A stretch of DNA of 47,843 bases, from contig BNWW01000008.1 of assembly GCA_025999115.1 (NCBI GenBank), positions 1-47,843 of the forward strand, written 5' to 3'. Shown here piece by piece: positions 17,888 to 27,521 of this stretch (positions are counted from its first letter, which is position 1; each line of letters starts with the position of its first letter). This DNA comes from Bacteroidia bacterium (lineage in GTDB: Bacteria; Bacteroidota; Bacteroidia; Bacteroidales; Azobacteroidaceae). The notes below the pieces were generated by a model. It saw only the letters and a program-made list of their open reading frames with translations. It ran no database searches and was not told the DNA's origin. The position numbers and the translations under genes were made by a program.

Positions 17888-19897
17888 TTACATGGCGTCC
17901 ACATCCAATTGGAGTAGCACGTAGCGATAGTTTTCCTGTTGTCGCAAATGGTTTTGTGTTTGTTCTAAAATTTCCCGTAAAGCGTTCGATGAGGCGGAAA
18001 CTTCGATTTTCAGGATAATTTTGCGGAGATATACATTTTGAATTTTCCCCACAACCGGCTTTTCGGGGCCGAGAACGCGGTCGCCCAATCGTTCACGTAA
18101 CAAATTAGCATATTCGTGGGCGGCAGAATGCACAATTTCTTCTTTCCGGTGTTTTAATTGAATGCTGATAAGACGGAAAAAAGGCGGGTAATGAAACAGC
18201 GCGCGTTCTTCCGTTTGCAAGGTGTACATTCCTGTATAATCATGATTTAGAACCGTTTGAATGAGCGGATGTTCGGGATGCGAAGTTTGCAAGATGACTT
18301 CGCCTTGTTTTTTGCGCCGTCCGGCTCGTCCCGCTACTTGCGAAAGTAATTGATACGCGCGTTCGTGCGCCCGGAAATCGGGAAAATTCATCAGCGAATC
18401 GGCGTTGAGAATGCCGACTAAACTGACATTGTCGAAATCCAATCCTTTGGAAATCAATTGAGTGCCGATTAATATCCGGGCTTCTCCTGAAGCGAATCGG
18501 GATAAAATTTCTTCGGTCGATTTTTGTGTTTTGGCATTGTCGGTATCCAAGCGGGCGACGGCAATATCGGGAAATAATGCGCGGATTTCTTCTTCTACTT
18601 TTTCGGTGCCGTAACCCAACGATTTCAATTCGTTGTGGCCACATTCGGGGCAAACGGGAGGTAAGGGATAGTTTCGTCCGCAATAATGACAAGTTAGTTG
18701 CCGGGTTTGCTTGTGGTGTGTGAGGCTAATGTCGCAATAACGGCATTTGGGTGTCCAGTCGCAAGTGGGACAAACCAACGAAAGTGCAAATCCGCGGCGA
18801 TTTTGGAATAATAATATTTGTTCGCCTTGCGCTAAAACCGCCTGCATTCGTTCGATTAACAGGGGTGAAAAAATGCTTTTCATTTGCTTTTTGCGCCGTA
18901 ATTCTTTCACATCCACCGGAATGACAAGCGGCAATTCCGTAGTTTCAAACCGTTTGTTCAGAGCGACATAACCGTATTTTCCGTTTTGCGCGTTGTAAAA
19001 CGATTCAATCGACGGCGTGGCGCTTCCCAATACCGTTTTGGCTCCGTGCATTTTCGCTAAAACCAAGGCGGCATTGCGGGCATGGTAGCGAGGCGCCGGG
19101 TCTTGTTGTTTGTAACTTGTTTCATGTTCTTCGTCTACAATAATTAATCCTAAATTATTGAAAGGTAAAAAGATAGAAGAGCGAACGCCCAAAATTAGCG
19201 GATAACTCCCGTCGCTCAACATCCGGTTCCAAATACGAATCCGTTCCTTATCGCTGATTTTGGAATGAAAAACGCAGAGTTGTTCGCCGAAAAAGCGCCG
19301 GAGCCGCTCGGTTAATTGTGAAGTGAGCGCAATTTCGGGCAAGAGATACAACACTTGTTTTCCCGATTGAATGACCGGTTGAATCAGATGCGTGTAAATT
19401 TCGGTTTTACCGGAAGAGGTAACGCCGTGCAACAGGCAAACGTCTTTCGTTTTCCATTGTTCAATGATTTGATTATGAGCTTGTTGCTGCAAATCGTTCA
19501 AAACATGAAGCGCTTCGATCGTTGCTCCTGATGATTCGGATTTACTGCGGCGCGGCCGTTTGACCGGCTTTTCTTTCGAGCGAATCACGGCCGGCAATAC
19601 GTTTCGCGATACTTCGCCCAATTTACAAAGGTAATAGCGGGCAATCCATTCCCAAAAAGGAATTTGTGAAGCACGGATAATGGGTTCCGAACTGATTATT
19701 TCGCTTACCGGTTTGATATTTTCGATGTTTTCGGGCGCTTCGTTCCGAATAGCCGCCACCAAACCCGAATAATGTTTGTTTTTTCCGAAACCGACATCCA
19801 CCACACTGCCGACAGCGATTTGGTTTTCCATTTCCGGAGGAACTTGGTAAGTAAACCGGTCGGCCAAAGGAACAGGCAGAATGATTTCAACAAACAT
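17888..19897 (-). CDS. priA: Primosomal protein N' (PriA helicase), winged-helix domain missing
   Basis: A 669-residue replication-restart helicase. The N-terminal 3'-DNA-binding domain spans residues 1-105. Walker A is GVTSSGKTE (158-166), the DEXH box is IIVDEEHETSYKQ, and the zinc-binding cysteines are CPTCDWTPKCRYC and CHYCGRNYPLPPVCPECG. The helicase C domain has GTQLISKGLDF and QVAGRAGR. Between LPAVIRSKEK (about 110) and the helicase there is only a basic linker, where PriA usually has a winged-helix domain. Bacteroidetes PriA is typically near 820 residues. It is the last gene of the ftsK-lolA-trmB-barrel run. Confidence 0.92.
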   Translation of the reverse strand: MFVEIILPVPLADRFTYQVPPEMENQIAVGSVVDVGFGKNKHYSGLVAAIRNEAPENIENIKPVSEIISSEPIIRASQIPFWEWIARYYLCKLGEVSRNVLPAVIRSKEKPVKRPRRSKSESSGATIEALHVLNDLQQQAHNQIIEQWKTKDVCLLHGVTSSGKTEIYTHLIQPVIQSGKQVLYLLPEIALTSQLTERLRRFFGEQLCVFHSKISDKERIRIWNRMLSDGSYPLILGVRSSIFLPFNNLGLIIVDEEHETSYKQQDPAPRYHARNAALVLAKMHGAKTVLGSATPSIESFYNAQNGKYGYVALNKRFETTELPLVIPVDVKELRRKKQMKSIFSPLLIERMQAVLAQGEQILLFQNRRGFALSLVCPTCDWTPKCRYCDISLTHHKQTRQLTCHYCGRNYPLPPVCPECGHNELKSLGYGTEKVEEEIRALFPDIAVARLDTDNAKTQKSTEEILSRFASGEARILIGTQLISKGLDFDNVSLVGILNADSLMNFPDFRAHERAYQLLSQVAGRAGRRKKQGEVILQTSHPEHPLIQTVLNHDYTGMYTLQTEERALFHYPPFFRLISIQLKHRKEEIVHSAAHEYANLLRERLGDRVLGPEKPVVGKIQNVYLRKIILKIEVSASSNALREILEQTQNHLRQQENYRYVLLQLDVDAM

Positions 19898-19898
19898 T

Positions 19899-20534
19899 TT
19901 AAAAGAAATAAGTGATGGAAATGGTGCGGTCGACGGCTCGTCCGTTGATTTCGGAAATATAATCGGGTATATCGCCCACTGTGAGCAATTTAAGTTTGCT
20001 GTAATCGTCCGTCAAACTCAATTGGTAATTGAGGCCGATTTGGAAATGCCGGCCGAGTTGAAGTCCGACGCTACCATTCAATCCGCAACCGAAAGTTTGG
20101 GTTTCGTATTGCTGTTCCAAATTGCGATTCAAAGGGAAGCGGGCGTAAGGGCCGGCCGTTACATATAAACCCCATTCTTTGACAAGCAATTTGGCTTTCA
20201 GGTTGAGCGGAATCAACAGCGAATTGGCCTGATAGCTTTGGGCTTGTGTTTCAAAATTTTCGAGGGTGGCGCCGGCTAATTTGAATCCTTCCATCGAATA
20301 CAAAACGGCCAAATCGAAACCCATCCGCAGGCCGGGCGAGGGCGTAACATATTCAATGATGGGTCCCGCTTGGAAGCCGAAAAAATCTTCCACACGCAAT
20401 TGCTGCGCATAAAGTCCGTTGAGCGTAGCCTTGGAATTATTCATTCCCGCTTTTACTCCGAATTGGAATTGCGCGTGCGATGCGACGGTTCCCAATAACA
20501 CAAAAACGATTAATATTATACGGTGTTTATTCAT
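19899..20534 (-). CDS. Outer membrane beta-barrel protein (PorT-like family)
   Basis: A 211-residue protein with a signal peptide ([17 protein letters not shown], cleavage after about residue 21). Alternating amphipathic strands follow and the protein ends in ISITYFF, an aromatic terminus typical of outer membrane barrels. The opening [16 protein letters not shown] is characteristic of the OMP_b-brl_2/PorT-like family. Such proteins are small barrels of unclear function; PorT itself belongs to type IX secretion, but membership here cannot be assumed. The start codon overlaps the trmB stop by four bases. Confidence 0.75.
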   Translation of the reverse strand: MNKHRIILIVFVLLGTVASHAQFQFGVKAGMNNSKATLNGLYAQQLRVEDFFGFQAGPIIEYVTPSPGLRMGFDLAVLYSMEGFKLAGATLENFETQAQSYQANSLLIPLNLKAKLLVKEWGLYVTAGPYARFPLNRNLEQQYETQTFGCGLNGSVGLQLGRHFQIGLNYQLSLTDDYSKLKLLTVGDIPDYISEINGRAVDRTISITYFF

Positions 20535-21286
20535 ACGGGAGAAGGTGTTAGGGAATGCCGGCGATTGAAACTTCGATAAGTATCGTGTTCGATTTCCGTA
20601 TCCGGTTCGAAATAAGTTTCGCGCGGTTCACAAATGAAACGGATGTATTTGATGGTCAATCCGCGAGCGAGCCATTGTTGTTCGTAAAACGTTTGAATGG
20701 ATAAAATTTCATCAGCCAAGTTGCTGTGATACAAATCGTTGGTCTGTACCAAAACTGGAAATTGATTGGCGCGAATCATTTCATTGGTGTAAGTAAACAT
20801 AAAATGACTGTCGGTTTTGAGGTGGATGAGTCCTTGGTCGTTGAGGATTTCGCGATATAGGCGCATAAAACGCGAGGAAGTCATTCGTTTATTGGTTTTA
20901 TTCATTTGCGGGTCGGGGAAAGTAATCCAAATTTCGGAAATTTCGCCGGTGGCAAAGAATTGATTGACGAGTTCGATATGTGTACGGAGAAAAGCGACAT
21001 TCGTTAAATTTTCTTCCGATGCTTGTTTGGCGCCTGTCCACATCCGGGCGCCTTTGATGTCGATTCCGATAAAGTTTTTTCCGGGAAACAGTTTTGCCAA
21101 CCCTACGGTGTATTCGCCTTTGCCGCATCCCAATTCCAGCACGACAGGCCGGTTATTTTTGAAAAACAGTTCGTTCCAGCGGCCTTTCATTTTAAAACCC
21201 TTCTCCTGCAAAACGGAAAAAGGATATTGAAACACATGAGGAAATTGGCTCATGTCGACAAATTTTTGCAGTTTGTTCTTTCCCAT
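20531..21286 (-). CDS. trmB: tRNA (guanine-N7-)-methyltransferase
   Basis: A 251-residue SAM-dependent methyltransferase that forms m7G46 in the variable loop of tRNAs. The SAM-binding motif is [20 protein letters not shown], followed by [12 protein letters not shown]. The TrmB signature [20 protein letters not shown] and [15 protein letters not shown] are present. Full length. It sits five bases after lolA and overlaps the barrel-protein gene downstream. Confidence 0.95.
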   Translation of the reverse strand: MGKNKLQKFVDMSQFPHVFQYPFSVLQEKGFKMKGRWNELFFKNNRPVVLELGCGKGEYTVGLAKLFPGKNFIGIDIKGARMWTGAKQASEENLTNVAFLRTHIELVNQFFATGEISEIWITFPDPQMNKTNKRMTSSRFMRLYREILNDQGLIHLKTDSHFMFTYTNEMIRANQFPVLVQTNDLYHSNLADEILSIQTFYEQQWLARGLTIKYIRFICEPRETYFEPDTEIEHDTYRSFNRRHSLTPSPV

Positions 21287-21291
21287 GTTTT

Positions 21292-22065
21292 TTATCGCAA
21301 ATCGACGACTTCTACATTCGGATATTTCTTTGCATCGAAAACAAAGCGGCTGTCGGGCAAATTCGCTTGCTTTTGGTATTGCGTAATATGAATGATGTTT
21401 TCCAATTTGTTTTTATACGTGATGTGAATTTTTATCGGCAGATAACCGGTGGAGCCGATTTGCAACACAATTTTACTGATTTCGCCGTTTTTGGCCTGCG
21501 GAATCAATTCGATTTCGTGAACCGCACGGCCTTTGGTGTTTTTCTTTTCGCTCAAATATTTGTACTTGCAATTTTGTTTGTAGAGCGACAGAATCGCGGC
21601 CGGATTGACGGCTTGGATTTCTTCGGGCGACGGTTCGGTTATGCTCACTTCGTCGGCCTCTTTTTGCAGCGCCCATTGTGTTTTGCCGTCGAACCATGTT
21701 TCCAAATCGGGCGTGTTCAAATGGAATTTAGCGCCTTTCAAATCGAAGTCGCCTTCAAAACTTTCGGAAATTTTGTGCGCCACATCTTTTACCTGCATCG
21801 TGAAATGTGCTGCCAAACCGTTTGTGTTGGCGAAGGCTTCCGACGATTTATCCAAATATTCTTTGGCTTTTTTGTTTTGCGCCGTTGCGGGTTGAAGGCA
21901 GAAAAACGCAGAAAACAATAATATCAAGAAATACTTATTCGCATTTTTACCCCCAAATCCCCTAAAGGGGACTTGGCAGAATGCAGGCCATCCAGATTTG
22001 TGGCTTTCCTGATAGTGTTGCTTCGCTAAAGCCCCCTCTATGGGATTGGGGATAATTTTACTCAT
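21292..22065 (-). CDS. lolA: Outer membrane lipoprotein carrier protein LolA-like, N-terminus fused to a repeat
   Basis: A 257-residue reading frame. The recognisable protein begins with a signal peptide at about residue 45 ([13 protein letters not shown], then CLQPATAQ). It continues with the LolA fold: [36 protein letters not shown] and [18 protein letters not shown]. LolA shuttles lipoproteins across the periplasm. The first roughly 44 residues are encoded by the repeat at 21949-22054. No ATG lies next to the signal peptide. The ATG at 22065 overlaps the ftsK stop, so translation either uses this extension or a non-ATG start such as the TTG inside the signal peptide. Confidence 0.82.
   Translation of the reverse strand: MSKIIPNPIEGALAKQHYQESHKSGWPAFCQVPFRGFGGKNANKYFLILLFSAFFCLQPATAQNKKAKEYLDKSSEAFANTNGLAAHFTMQVKDVAHKISESFEGDFDLKGAKFHLNTPDLETWFDGKTQWALQKEADEVSITEPSPEEIQAVNPAAILSLYKQNCKYKYLSEKKNTKGRAVHEIELIPQAKNGEISKIVLQIGSTGYLPIKIHITYKNKLENIIHITQYQKQANLPDSRFVFDAKKYPNVEVVDLR
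21949..22054. repeat. Inverted-repeat element, CCCCTAAAGGGG family, copy 2
   Basis: The left arm 21949-21977 contains CCCCTAAAGGGGACTTGGC. The right arm 22025-22054 is an imperfect reverse complement. About 47 bases lie between the arms. The element is read in frame as the N-terminal extension of the lolA reading frame. Confidence 0.8.
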
Positions 22066-24473
22066 GATTTTAAACTGTTTAAAATTTGTTCCAAATGATA
22101 TTCATCTACAATCAGGACTTCGCGGGGTTTGCTGCCACGCGCTTGTCCCACGATATTGGCGGCTTCCAATTGGTCCATCAAGCGGCCGGCGCGGTTGAAG
22201 CCGATTTCAAATTTCCGTTGCAATAAAGATGTTGAACCTTGTTGCTGAATGACAATCAAACGGGCGGCTTCGTCAAACAACGGATCAAGATTCGATAAAT
22301 CGACTGAACCCGGTTTATCTTCCGATTCTTCGCCGGTGTATTCGGGAAGAGCAAAAGCGGAGGGATAACCGTTTTGATTTCCGATGAATTTAGAGATTTT
22401 ATCTACTTCGGGCGTATCCACAAAGGCGCATTGTACGCGGGTCATGTCGCTGCCTTGGAAGAAAAGCAAGTCGCCGCGGCCGATTAATTGGTTGGCGCCC
22501 GGCCCGTCTAAAATGGTGCGCGAGTCGATCATCGAAGTTACACGGAATGCCACGCGGGCGGGGAAGTTCGCTTTGATGGTACCGGTAATAATATTAGTGG
22601 TGGGACGTTGCGTTGCGATAATCATGTGAATACCTACTGCGCGCGCTTTCTGGGCGATGCGGGCAATCGGCAATTCGATTTCTTTGCCGGCCGTCATAAT
22701 CAAATCGCCGAACTCGTCGATAATGACCACAATGTAAGGCATATATTTATGTCCTTTCATCGGGTTTAACCGGCGGTTGACAAATTTTTCGTTGTATTCT
22801 TTTACGTTGCGCGAACCGGCTTTTTGGAGTAAAGCATAGCGGTCGTCCATTTCTTTCGTCAAAGAATTTAAGGTGTAAATCACTTTGGTAAAGTCGGTTA
22901 TAATCGGGTTTTCGGAATCGGGCAACTTGGCCAAAAAATGTTTTTCGATCACCGAATAAATACTAAATTCCACCATTTTCGGATCGACCAACACGAATTT
23001 CAATTCCGCCGGATGTTTTTTATATAATAAGGAAGTGATGGCGGCATTCAGACCGACCGATTTTCCTTGTCCTGTGGCGCCGGCGACCAGCAAGTGGGGC
23101 ATTTTGCAAAGATCGACCATAAACACCTCGTTAGTAATGGTTTTGCCTAAAGCAATCGGCAAATCGAAGTGTGATTCCTGATACTTTTTCGAGCCGATAA
23201 TCGAATACATGGATACGATTTTCGGTTCTTTGTTCGGGACTTCAATCCCGATGGTGCCTTTTCCGGGCATCGGGGCAATGATGCGGATGCCGATGGCGGC
23301 CAAACTCAATGCAATATCATCTTCCAAATTCCGGATTTTTGAAATGCGGACACCGTCTTCCGGAACAATTTCGTAAAGCGTAATTGTGGGGCCGACTGTG
23401 GCTTTAATGCTTTTGATGTTGATTCCGTAATTCTTCAAGGTGTTGATAATCCGGTTTTTATTTTCGTTTTGTTCGGCATAGTCGATTTTTGTTTCGGACG
23501 CATCGTATTGTTGCAGCAAGTCCAGAGGTGGCAGCTCGTAATGCGACAAATCGGCGGTGGGGTCGTATTTGCCCAATTCTTGGAGCAGGCGTTGCGATTC
23601 GTCTTCTTCTGCATCGACGGCGCCGGTTGGGATAAATGGCGGGTAGGGGATTTCCGGTTCGGGAAGTGTGGATTCGGGAATGTAATTATCCTCTTCTTGG
23701 GGGACTTCGATGACAAAATCGTTGTCCGTATTTTCCGGTTGCACCACGACTTTGCGTTTCGGTGGATCGTTGGTTTTTATCGGAGGGATGATGATTTCGG
23801 GCTCATCGTATTCTGTTTCATCGTCATTGTCCGGATCGGGTTCTTCTCTTTCGATTTTCTTTTTGGGATTCGATTTGAAAAAACGTTGGAGGAACGGAAT
23901 GGTTTTCGCCGTGCAAATAATCATCCAAACGATGAAAACAAACAGCAAAAAGAGCGCTGCACCCGGAAGGCCGAAATTATCGGACAGCCAGTCGGCCACG
24001 AAGCCGCCGGATTTTCCTCCGATATAAAACGTATCGGTAAACGAACCGAGAGCAAAGGCCAAAGTTACCGACGACCAAATAGTTAATATAGTATAAATCA
24101 AGAAATTACGGAATAAATCGAAATAGTGCGCTTTCATCAAGCGGAGCGCAAGGATGAAAACGAACAGCAAAAGGAAAAACGTGGAGATGCCGAATCCTTC
24201 GTTTAGCAACAGGTTACTCAAAATGGCGCCGCGCTTGCCGGTCCAGTTTTCGATACCGGAAATCCGGCCTGCATCGAAAAACGATACTCCTTCGATTTTG
24301 CTTTGGTCGGCTCCTCCGGTAAAGAGGAACGAAACCATTGCAAGAGCCATATATGCTGTTACGAACAACAAAACGAGGCCGGTAATATAATGGGTTGTAT
24401 TGCTTGTGAAAAAAACTTTTAACAGGGAGGGTTGCGCCTCTTTTTCTTTTTTCGTTGTTTTGCTTTTTGCCAT
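22062..24473 (-). CDS. ftsK: DNA translocase FtsK
   Basis: An 803-residue septal DNA pump that coordinates chromosome segregation with division. Four hydrophobic segments lie in residues about 30-195. An acidic, proline-rich linker follows (about 205-300). The RecA-like motor has Walker A VAGATGQGKSVGLNA and Walker B YIVVIIDEFGDLI. The C-terminal gamma winged helix includes LLQRKFEIGFNRAGRLMDQL, which reads KOPS-type DNA sequences. Full length for the short-linker Bacteroidetes form. It heads the run leading to lolA, trmB and priA. Confidence 0.96.
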   Translation of the reverse strand: MAKSKTTKKEKEAQPSLLKVFFTSNTTHYITGLVLLFVTAYMALAMVSFLFTGGADQSKIEGVSFFDAGRISGIENWTGKRGAILSNLLLNEGFGISTFFLLLFVFILALRLMKAHYFDLFRNFLIYTILTIWSSVTLAFALGSFTDTFYIGGKSGGFVADWLSDNFGLPGAALFLLFVFIVWMIICTAKTIPFLQRFFKSNPKKKIEREEPDPDNDDETEYDEPEIIIPPIKTNDPPKRKVVVQPENTDNDFVIEVPQEEDNYIPESTLPEPEIPYPPFIPTGAVDAEEDESQRLLQELGKYDPTADLSHYELPPLDLLQQYDASETKIDYAEQNENKNRIINTLKNYGINIKSIKATVGPTITLYEIVPEDGVRISKIRNLEDDIALSLAAIGIRIIAPMPGKGTIGIEVPNKEPKIVSMYSIIGSKKYQESHFDLPIALGKTITNEVFMVDLCKMPHLLVAGATGQGKSVGLNAAITSLLYKKHPAELKFVLVDPKMVEFSIYSVIEKHFLAKLPDSENPIITDFTKVIYTLNSLTKEMDDRYALLQKAGSRNVKEYNEKFVNRRLNPMKGHKYMPYIVVIIDEFGDLIMTAGKEIELPIARIAQKARAVGIHMIIATQRPTTNIITGTIKANFPARVAFRVTSMIDSRTILDGPGANQLIGRGDLLFFQGSDMTRVQCAFVDTPEVDKISKFIGNQNGYPSAFALPEYTGEESEDKPGSVDLSNLDPLFDEAARLIVIQQQGSTSLLQRKFEIGFNRAGRLMDQLEAANIVGQARGSKPREVLIVDEYHLEQILNSLKS

Positions 24474-24492
24474 TGTTTTATGAAATTTGCCC

Positions 24493-24524
24493 CAAAATTA
24501 CGAGAAATAATTCAGAATACCCAA
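24493..24524 (-). promoter_or_regulatory. Promoter for the ftsK operon
   Basis: The minus strand reads TTG at 24524-24522 and TAATTTTG at 24500-24493, spaced as expected for the -33/-7 pair. The -7 element ends 20 bases upstream of the ftsK ATG. Confidence 0.45.
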
Positions 24525-24533
24525 CTAATTTTT

Positions 24534-24995
24534 TTACCACATAAATTTCACTACAAACTTGTAATCAGGATAAAACGGTTCAATCGGATCATGATCGTCT
24601 ATTTTCAAAATAAAAGTAATCAAGCCGGTTGTAAATTCTACTGTTAGGTGTTCTTCCCATTTATAGCCGTTGTTTGGATCAATGATAAAATCACTAAAAG
24701 GCAAAGGGGCTAATACCAGATAGTCGGTTCCCGCGGGGCCGTATTCTAAATAGGCATTTGTCAAACCGTTATTCATAATGTATTTTGTCAATCGGGGTTC
24801 TTCAATCGAACAATAGTAGTAACGTCCCGAATCATCAAAAGCTTCTTTCCAAAAATAGGGTTTGTTTGTATCCCAATAAACCTGATAGGGTTGTGAGAAC
24901 GTGTTGGGGCCAACTTCTTCAATTATCTTATCTCCCTCAAAACAAGAGGTAAACAATGCCGGCAAAAGCGCCAATAAAAATGTGAACTTTTTCAT
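24534..24995 (-). CDS. Hypothetical lipoprotein
   Basis: About 153 residues from the ATG at 24995. That start is chosen because it places the Lys-rich n-region MKKFTFLLALLPALFTSC at the N-terminus, with lipobox Cys18 (LFTSC), and leaves a gap of 11 bases after pepD. The mature part is rich in aromatic residues and beta-prone segments, such as YWDTNKPYFWKEAFDDSGRY and FILKIDDHDP. No family is recognised. It should be an Lgt/LspA-processed lipoprotein on the periplasmic side. Confidence 0.7.
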   Translation of the reverse strand: MKKFTFLLALLPALFTSCFEGDKIIEEVGPNTFSQPYQVYWDTNKPYFWKEAFDDSGRYYYCSIEEPRLTKYIMNNGLTNAYLEYGPAGTDYLVLAPLPFSDFIIDPNNGYKWEEHLTVEFTTGLITFILKIDDHDPIEPFYPDYKFVVKFMW

Positions 24996-25006
24996 GCTTT
25001 TCTTTT

Positions 25007-26473
25007 TTAAATTTCTACTAATATTGCTGTTAAATAATCCCAAAACTTTTGAACTGTCGCGATTTCCGTTTTTTCATCCGGCGAATGCGGAAATTTGATA
25101 GTTGGGCCAAACGAAACCGTATCCAATCCCAGAACGCTTGCCAGGATGATACCACATTCCAAACCGGCGTGCATCACTTTTACTTCGGGTTTATGGCCGC
25201 GTTGCTGTTCAAACACTTTTTCCATCACCTTCAAAACTTGTGATTTCGGATTTGGATCCCACCCCGGATAGCCATTGCTCGTTTCCACAAAATCGGCTTT
25301 TGCCAATGCAAAAACACTTTCTATGGCGCTGCAAATTGCATTTTTCTTGCTTTCTGACGAACTGCGCGCCAAAAATTTTACTTCCGTCAAACCTTCGCTC
25401 GATTGAATGATGGCCATATTAATCGACGTTTCCACCGTATCGGGAAGCGCCGCGAAATAATTGATTACATTGTTCGGACAAGCGTTAATGGCGTGAATCA
25501 GACGATGTTGCACCTCTTTCGGAATCAATTTCAAATCAGGTGTCATGTCGATTCGTTCCGCTTTGAATGAAATGGGATTTTCGATTTCTGCAAATTCCTG
25601 ATTGAAAAGCGATTCGTAAGCGGAAATCAATTCCAAAACCTGTTTGTATTTCTCTTTTCCATCAATAATAATCACGGCAAAAGCTTCGCGCGGAATTGCG
25701 TTGCGCAACGAGCCTCCCGAAACCGACGACAAGCGAATATCGTAATCCGCCGCTGCTTCTTTCAGAAAACGGAACAGTAATTTATTGGCGTTGGCGCGAC
25801 CTAAATGGATATCCACGCCACTGTGGCCGCCTTTCAAACCGGTCAAAGATACTTTCATGGCCATGTCTTCTTTCGGAATCCATGTTTCCTCTTGATATTG
25901 GAAACGCGCCGTAACATCGGCTCCACCGGCGCAACCGATATACAATTCGCCGTCCAATTCCGAATCCAGATTCAACATGATTTTTCCGTTGATAAAGCCG
26001 GGGCGAACGGCCAAAGCGCCATACATTCCGGTTTCTTCGTCGGTGGTAAACAAGCCTTCGATGGGGCCGTGTTGCAAGTCTTTCGCTTCGAGTATCGCCA
26101 TCGTAGTAGCTACGCCGATGCCGTTGTCGGCTCCCAAAGTGGTTCCGCGGGCTTTTACCCAATCGCCGTCGATATAGGCTTCAATTTTATCTTTGGTGAA
26201 ATCAAAAGGCGTGTCGGAATTGTTTTGCGGCACCATATCGAGATGCGATTGCAAAATCACGGTCGGACGATTTTCATAACCCGGAGTGGCCGGTTTGCGA
26301 ATGCAAATATTGCCGGCCGAATCGCGTAAGGTTTCCAATCCCAATTGTTTACCGAAATTTTCGATAAAAGCGGTAATATCGACGCTGTGTCCCGACGGGC
26401 GGGGAATCTGTGTCAAAGCATAGAAATGTTTCCACACTTGCGTCGGTTGGAGATTTTGAATGTTGTTGCTCAT
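25007..26473 (-). CDS. pepD: Aminoacyl-histidine dipeptidase (PepD, M20)
   Basis: A 488-residue di-zinc peptidase of family M20 that cleaves Xaa-His and other dipeptides in the cytoplasm. Metal-binding motifs are ILQSHLDMVPQ, GTTLGADNGIGVA and LFTTDEETGMYGA, with the bridging Asp and catalytic Glu. GGHSGVDIHLGRANANKLL is characteristic of PepD. HAGLECGIIL and FGPTIKFPHSPDE complete the active site. Full length. It lies one base after the flippase-like gene. Confidence 0.95.
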   Translation of the reverse strand: MSNNIQNLQPTQVWKHFYALTQIPRPSGHSVDITAFIENFGKQLGLETLRDSAGNICIRKPATPGYENRPTVILQSHLDMVPQNNSDTPFDFTKDKIEAYIDGDWVKARGTTLGADNGIGVATTMAILEAKDLQHGPIEGLFTTDEETGMYGALAVRPGFINGKIMLNLDSELDGELYIGCAGGADVTARFQYQEETWIPKEDMAMKVSLTGLKGGHSGVDIHLGRANANKLLFRFLKEAAADYDIRLSSVSGGSLRNAIPREAFAVIIIDGKEKYKQVLELISAYESLFNQEFAEIENPISFKAERIDMTPDLKLIPKEVQHRLIHAINACPNNVINYFAALPDTVETSINMAIIQSSEGLTEVKFLARSSSESKKNAICSAIESVFALAKADFVETSNGYPGWDPNPKSQVLKVMEKVFEQQRGHKPEVKVMHAGLECGIILASVLGLDTVSFGPTIKFPHSPDEKTEIATVQKFWDYLTAILVEI

Positions 26474-26474
26474 A

Positions 26475-27461
26475 TTATTTTTTTAAAGATGATTGTTCGA
26501 TGTGTTGTTTCCGGATGGAAAGTGCGAAAATACCGAATAATCCGCACAATACTTGCCACAAAGATTGAAATGCGAAGACGGCTGTGGCAAAAACGATGGC
26601 TTGTTCGCGCTCAACCAAAAAGGTGCATAAACCGAAAACGACCGCCGCTTGCCAAGGTCCCAATCCGCCGTTGGAAGGAATCACCATGCTGATGCTTCCC
26701 AAAACGAAAATAAACAAACCCGCCGCCACGCCCAAATTTTCCGTGAAATCAAAAGCAAAAAAAGCAATGTAAAAACAAAGGAAATAGCAAATCCAAATGC
26801 CGAAAGTGTAAACAAAAAAGCGGATTTTGCGTTGCATTTTTCCGATGAGCAGGATGTCGTTTTTCAAACTTTGAAGAAATTTACGGATGGCTTGAACGAT
26901 TTTGTTTTCTTTCCAAATGATTAATATACAGATGATTATTAATGCAAAAACAAAAATTCCGATATAAAGATAGGACGAAAACAGCCAAGCCGGTAATTGA
27001 AACGAATCAATATTTTGAGAAAAAACCGGAAGATTCAATAAGATGGCCGCTACTGCAAACAAGCCGACCGGCAAAAAATCCATAATCCGGTCAACCACCA
27101 AGGTTTCAAATAATTTGGCGAACGGGATTTTTTCTTTTTGTTGAATGGCGGCGCAACGCCAAATCTCGCCCGCGCGCGGAATCGCAAAATTGACGGCGTA
27201 ATTGCCCAAAACCGCAAAAATTAAATTGGAGCGTTTGAGATGATAGCCTAACGGATTGATTAACAACTCCCAACGCAATGCGCGTACCACATTGGCCGAC
27301 AAACCGAAAACCAGCGAAAACGTTAAAATCGCCCAATTCGCATTTTTCGTATCCGCCCAAAGTTGCGCAAAATCGGTTCCTCGATAAAGAAAATACAGGA
27401 TAATGATTCCTAAAATTAGAGGAATTAGGATTTTGAATGCTTGTTTGAGTTTTTGGGACAT
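26475..27461 (-). CDS. Lysylphosphatidylglycerol synthetase/flippase-like integral membrane protein (UPF0104)
   Basis: A 328-residue inner-membrane protein with about eight hydrophobic segments. ANVVRALRWELLINPLGY is followed by FAVLGNYAVNFAIPRAGEIW and IPSNGGLGPWQAAVVFGL. These are typical of the LPG_synthase_TM family (PF03706), the membrane half of MprF-like proteins. The lysyl-transferase domain is absent, so a lipid-transport or flippase role is likely but not proven. It shares a bidirectional promoter region with rsmA and is followed by pepD. Confidence 0.8.
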   Translation of the reverse strand: MSQKLKQAFKILIPLILGIIILYFLYRGTDFAQLWADTKNANWAILTFSLVFGLSANVVRALRWELLINPLGYHLKRSNLIFAVLGNYAVNFAIPRAGEIWRCAAIQQKEKIPFAKLFETLVVDRIMDFLPVGLFAVAAILLNLPVFSQNIDSFQLPAWLFSSYLYIGIFVFALIIICILIIWKENKIVQAIRKFLQSLKNDILLIGKMQRKIRFFVYTFGIWICYFLCFYIAFFAFDFTENLGVAAGLFIFVLGSISMVIPSNGGLGPWQAAVVFGLCTFLVEREQAIVFATAVFAFQSLWQVLCGLFGIFALSIRKQHIEQSSLKK

Positions 27462-27483
27462 GCTTTCGTATTAATTTTTTAAT

Positions 27484-27506
27484 TACTTTTGCAACTTGCA
27501 AAGATA
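27484..27506. promoter_or_regulatory. Back-to-back divergent -7 elements in a palindrome (flippase-like gene / rsmA)
   Basis: The plus strand has TACTTTTG at 27484-27491, 30 bases before the rsmA ATG. The minus strand has TATCTTTG at 27506-27499, 37 bases before the flippase ATG. The two elements interlock in the palindrome TTTGCAACTTGCAAA. Confidence 0.5.
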
Positions 27507-27521
27507 AATAAAAAATTTAGA

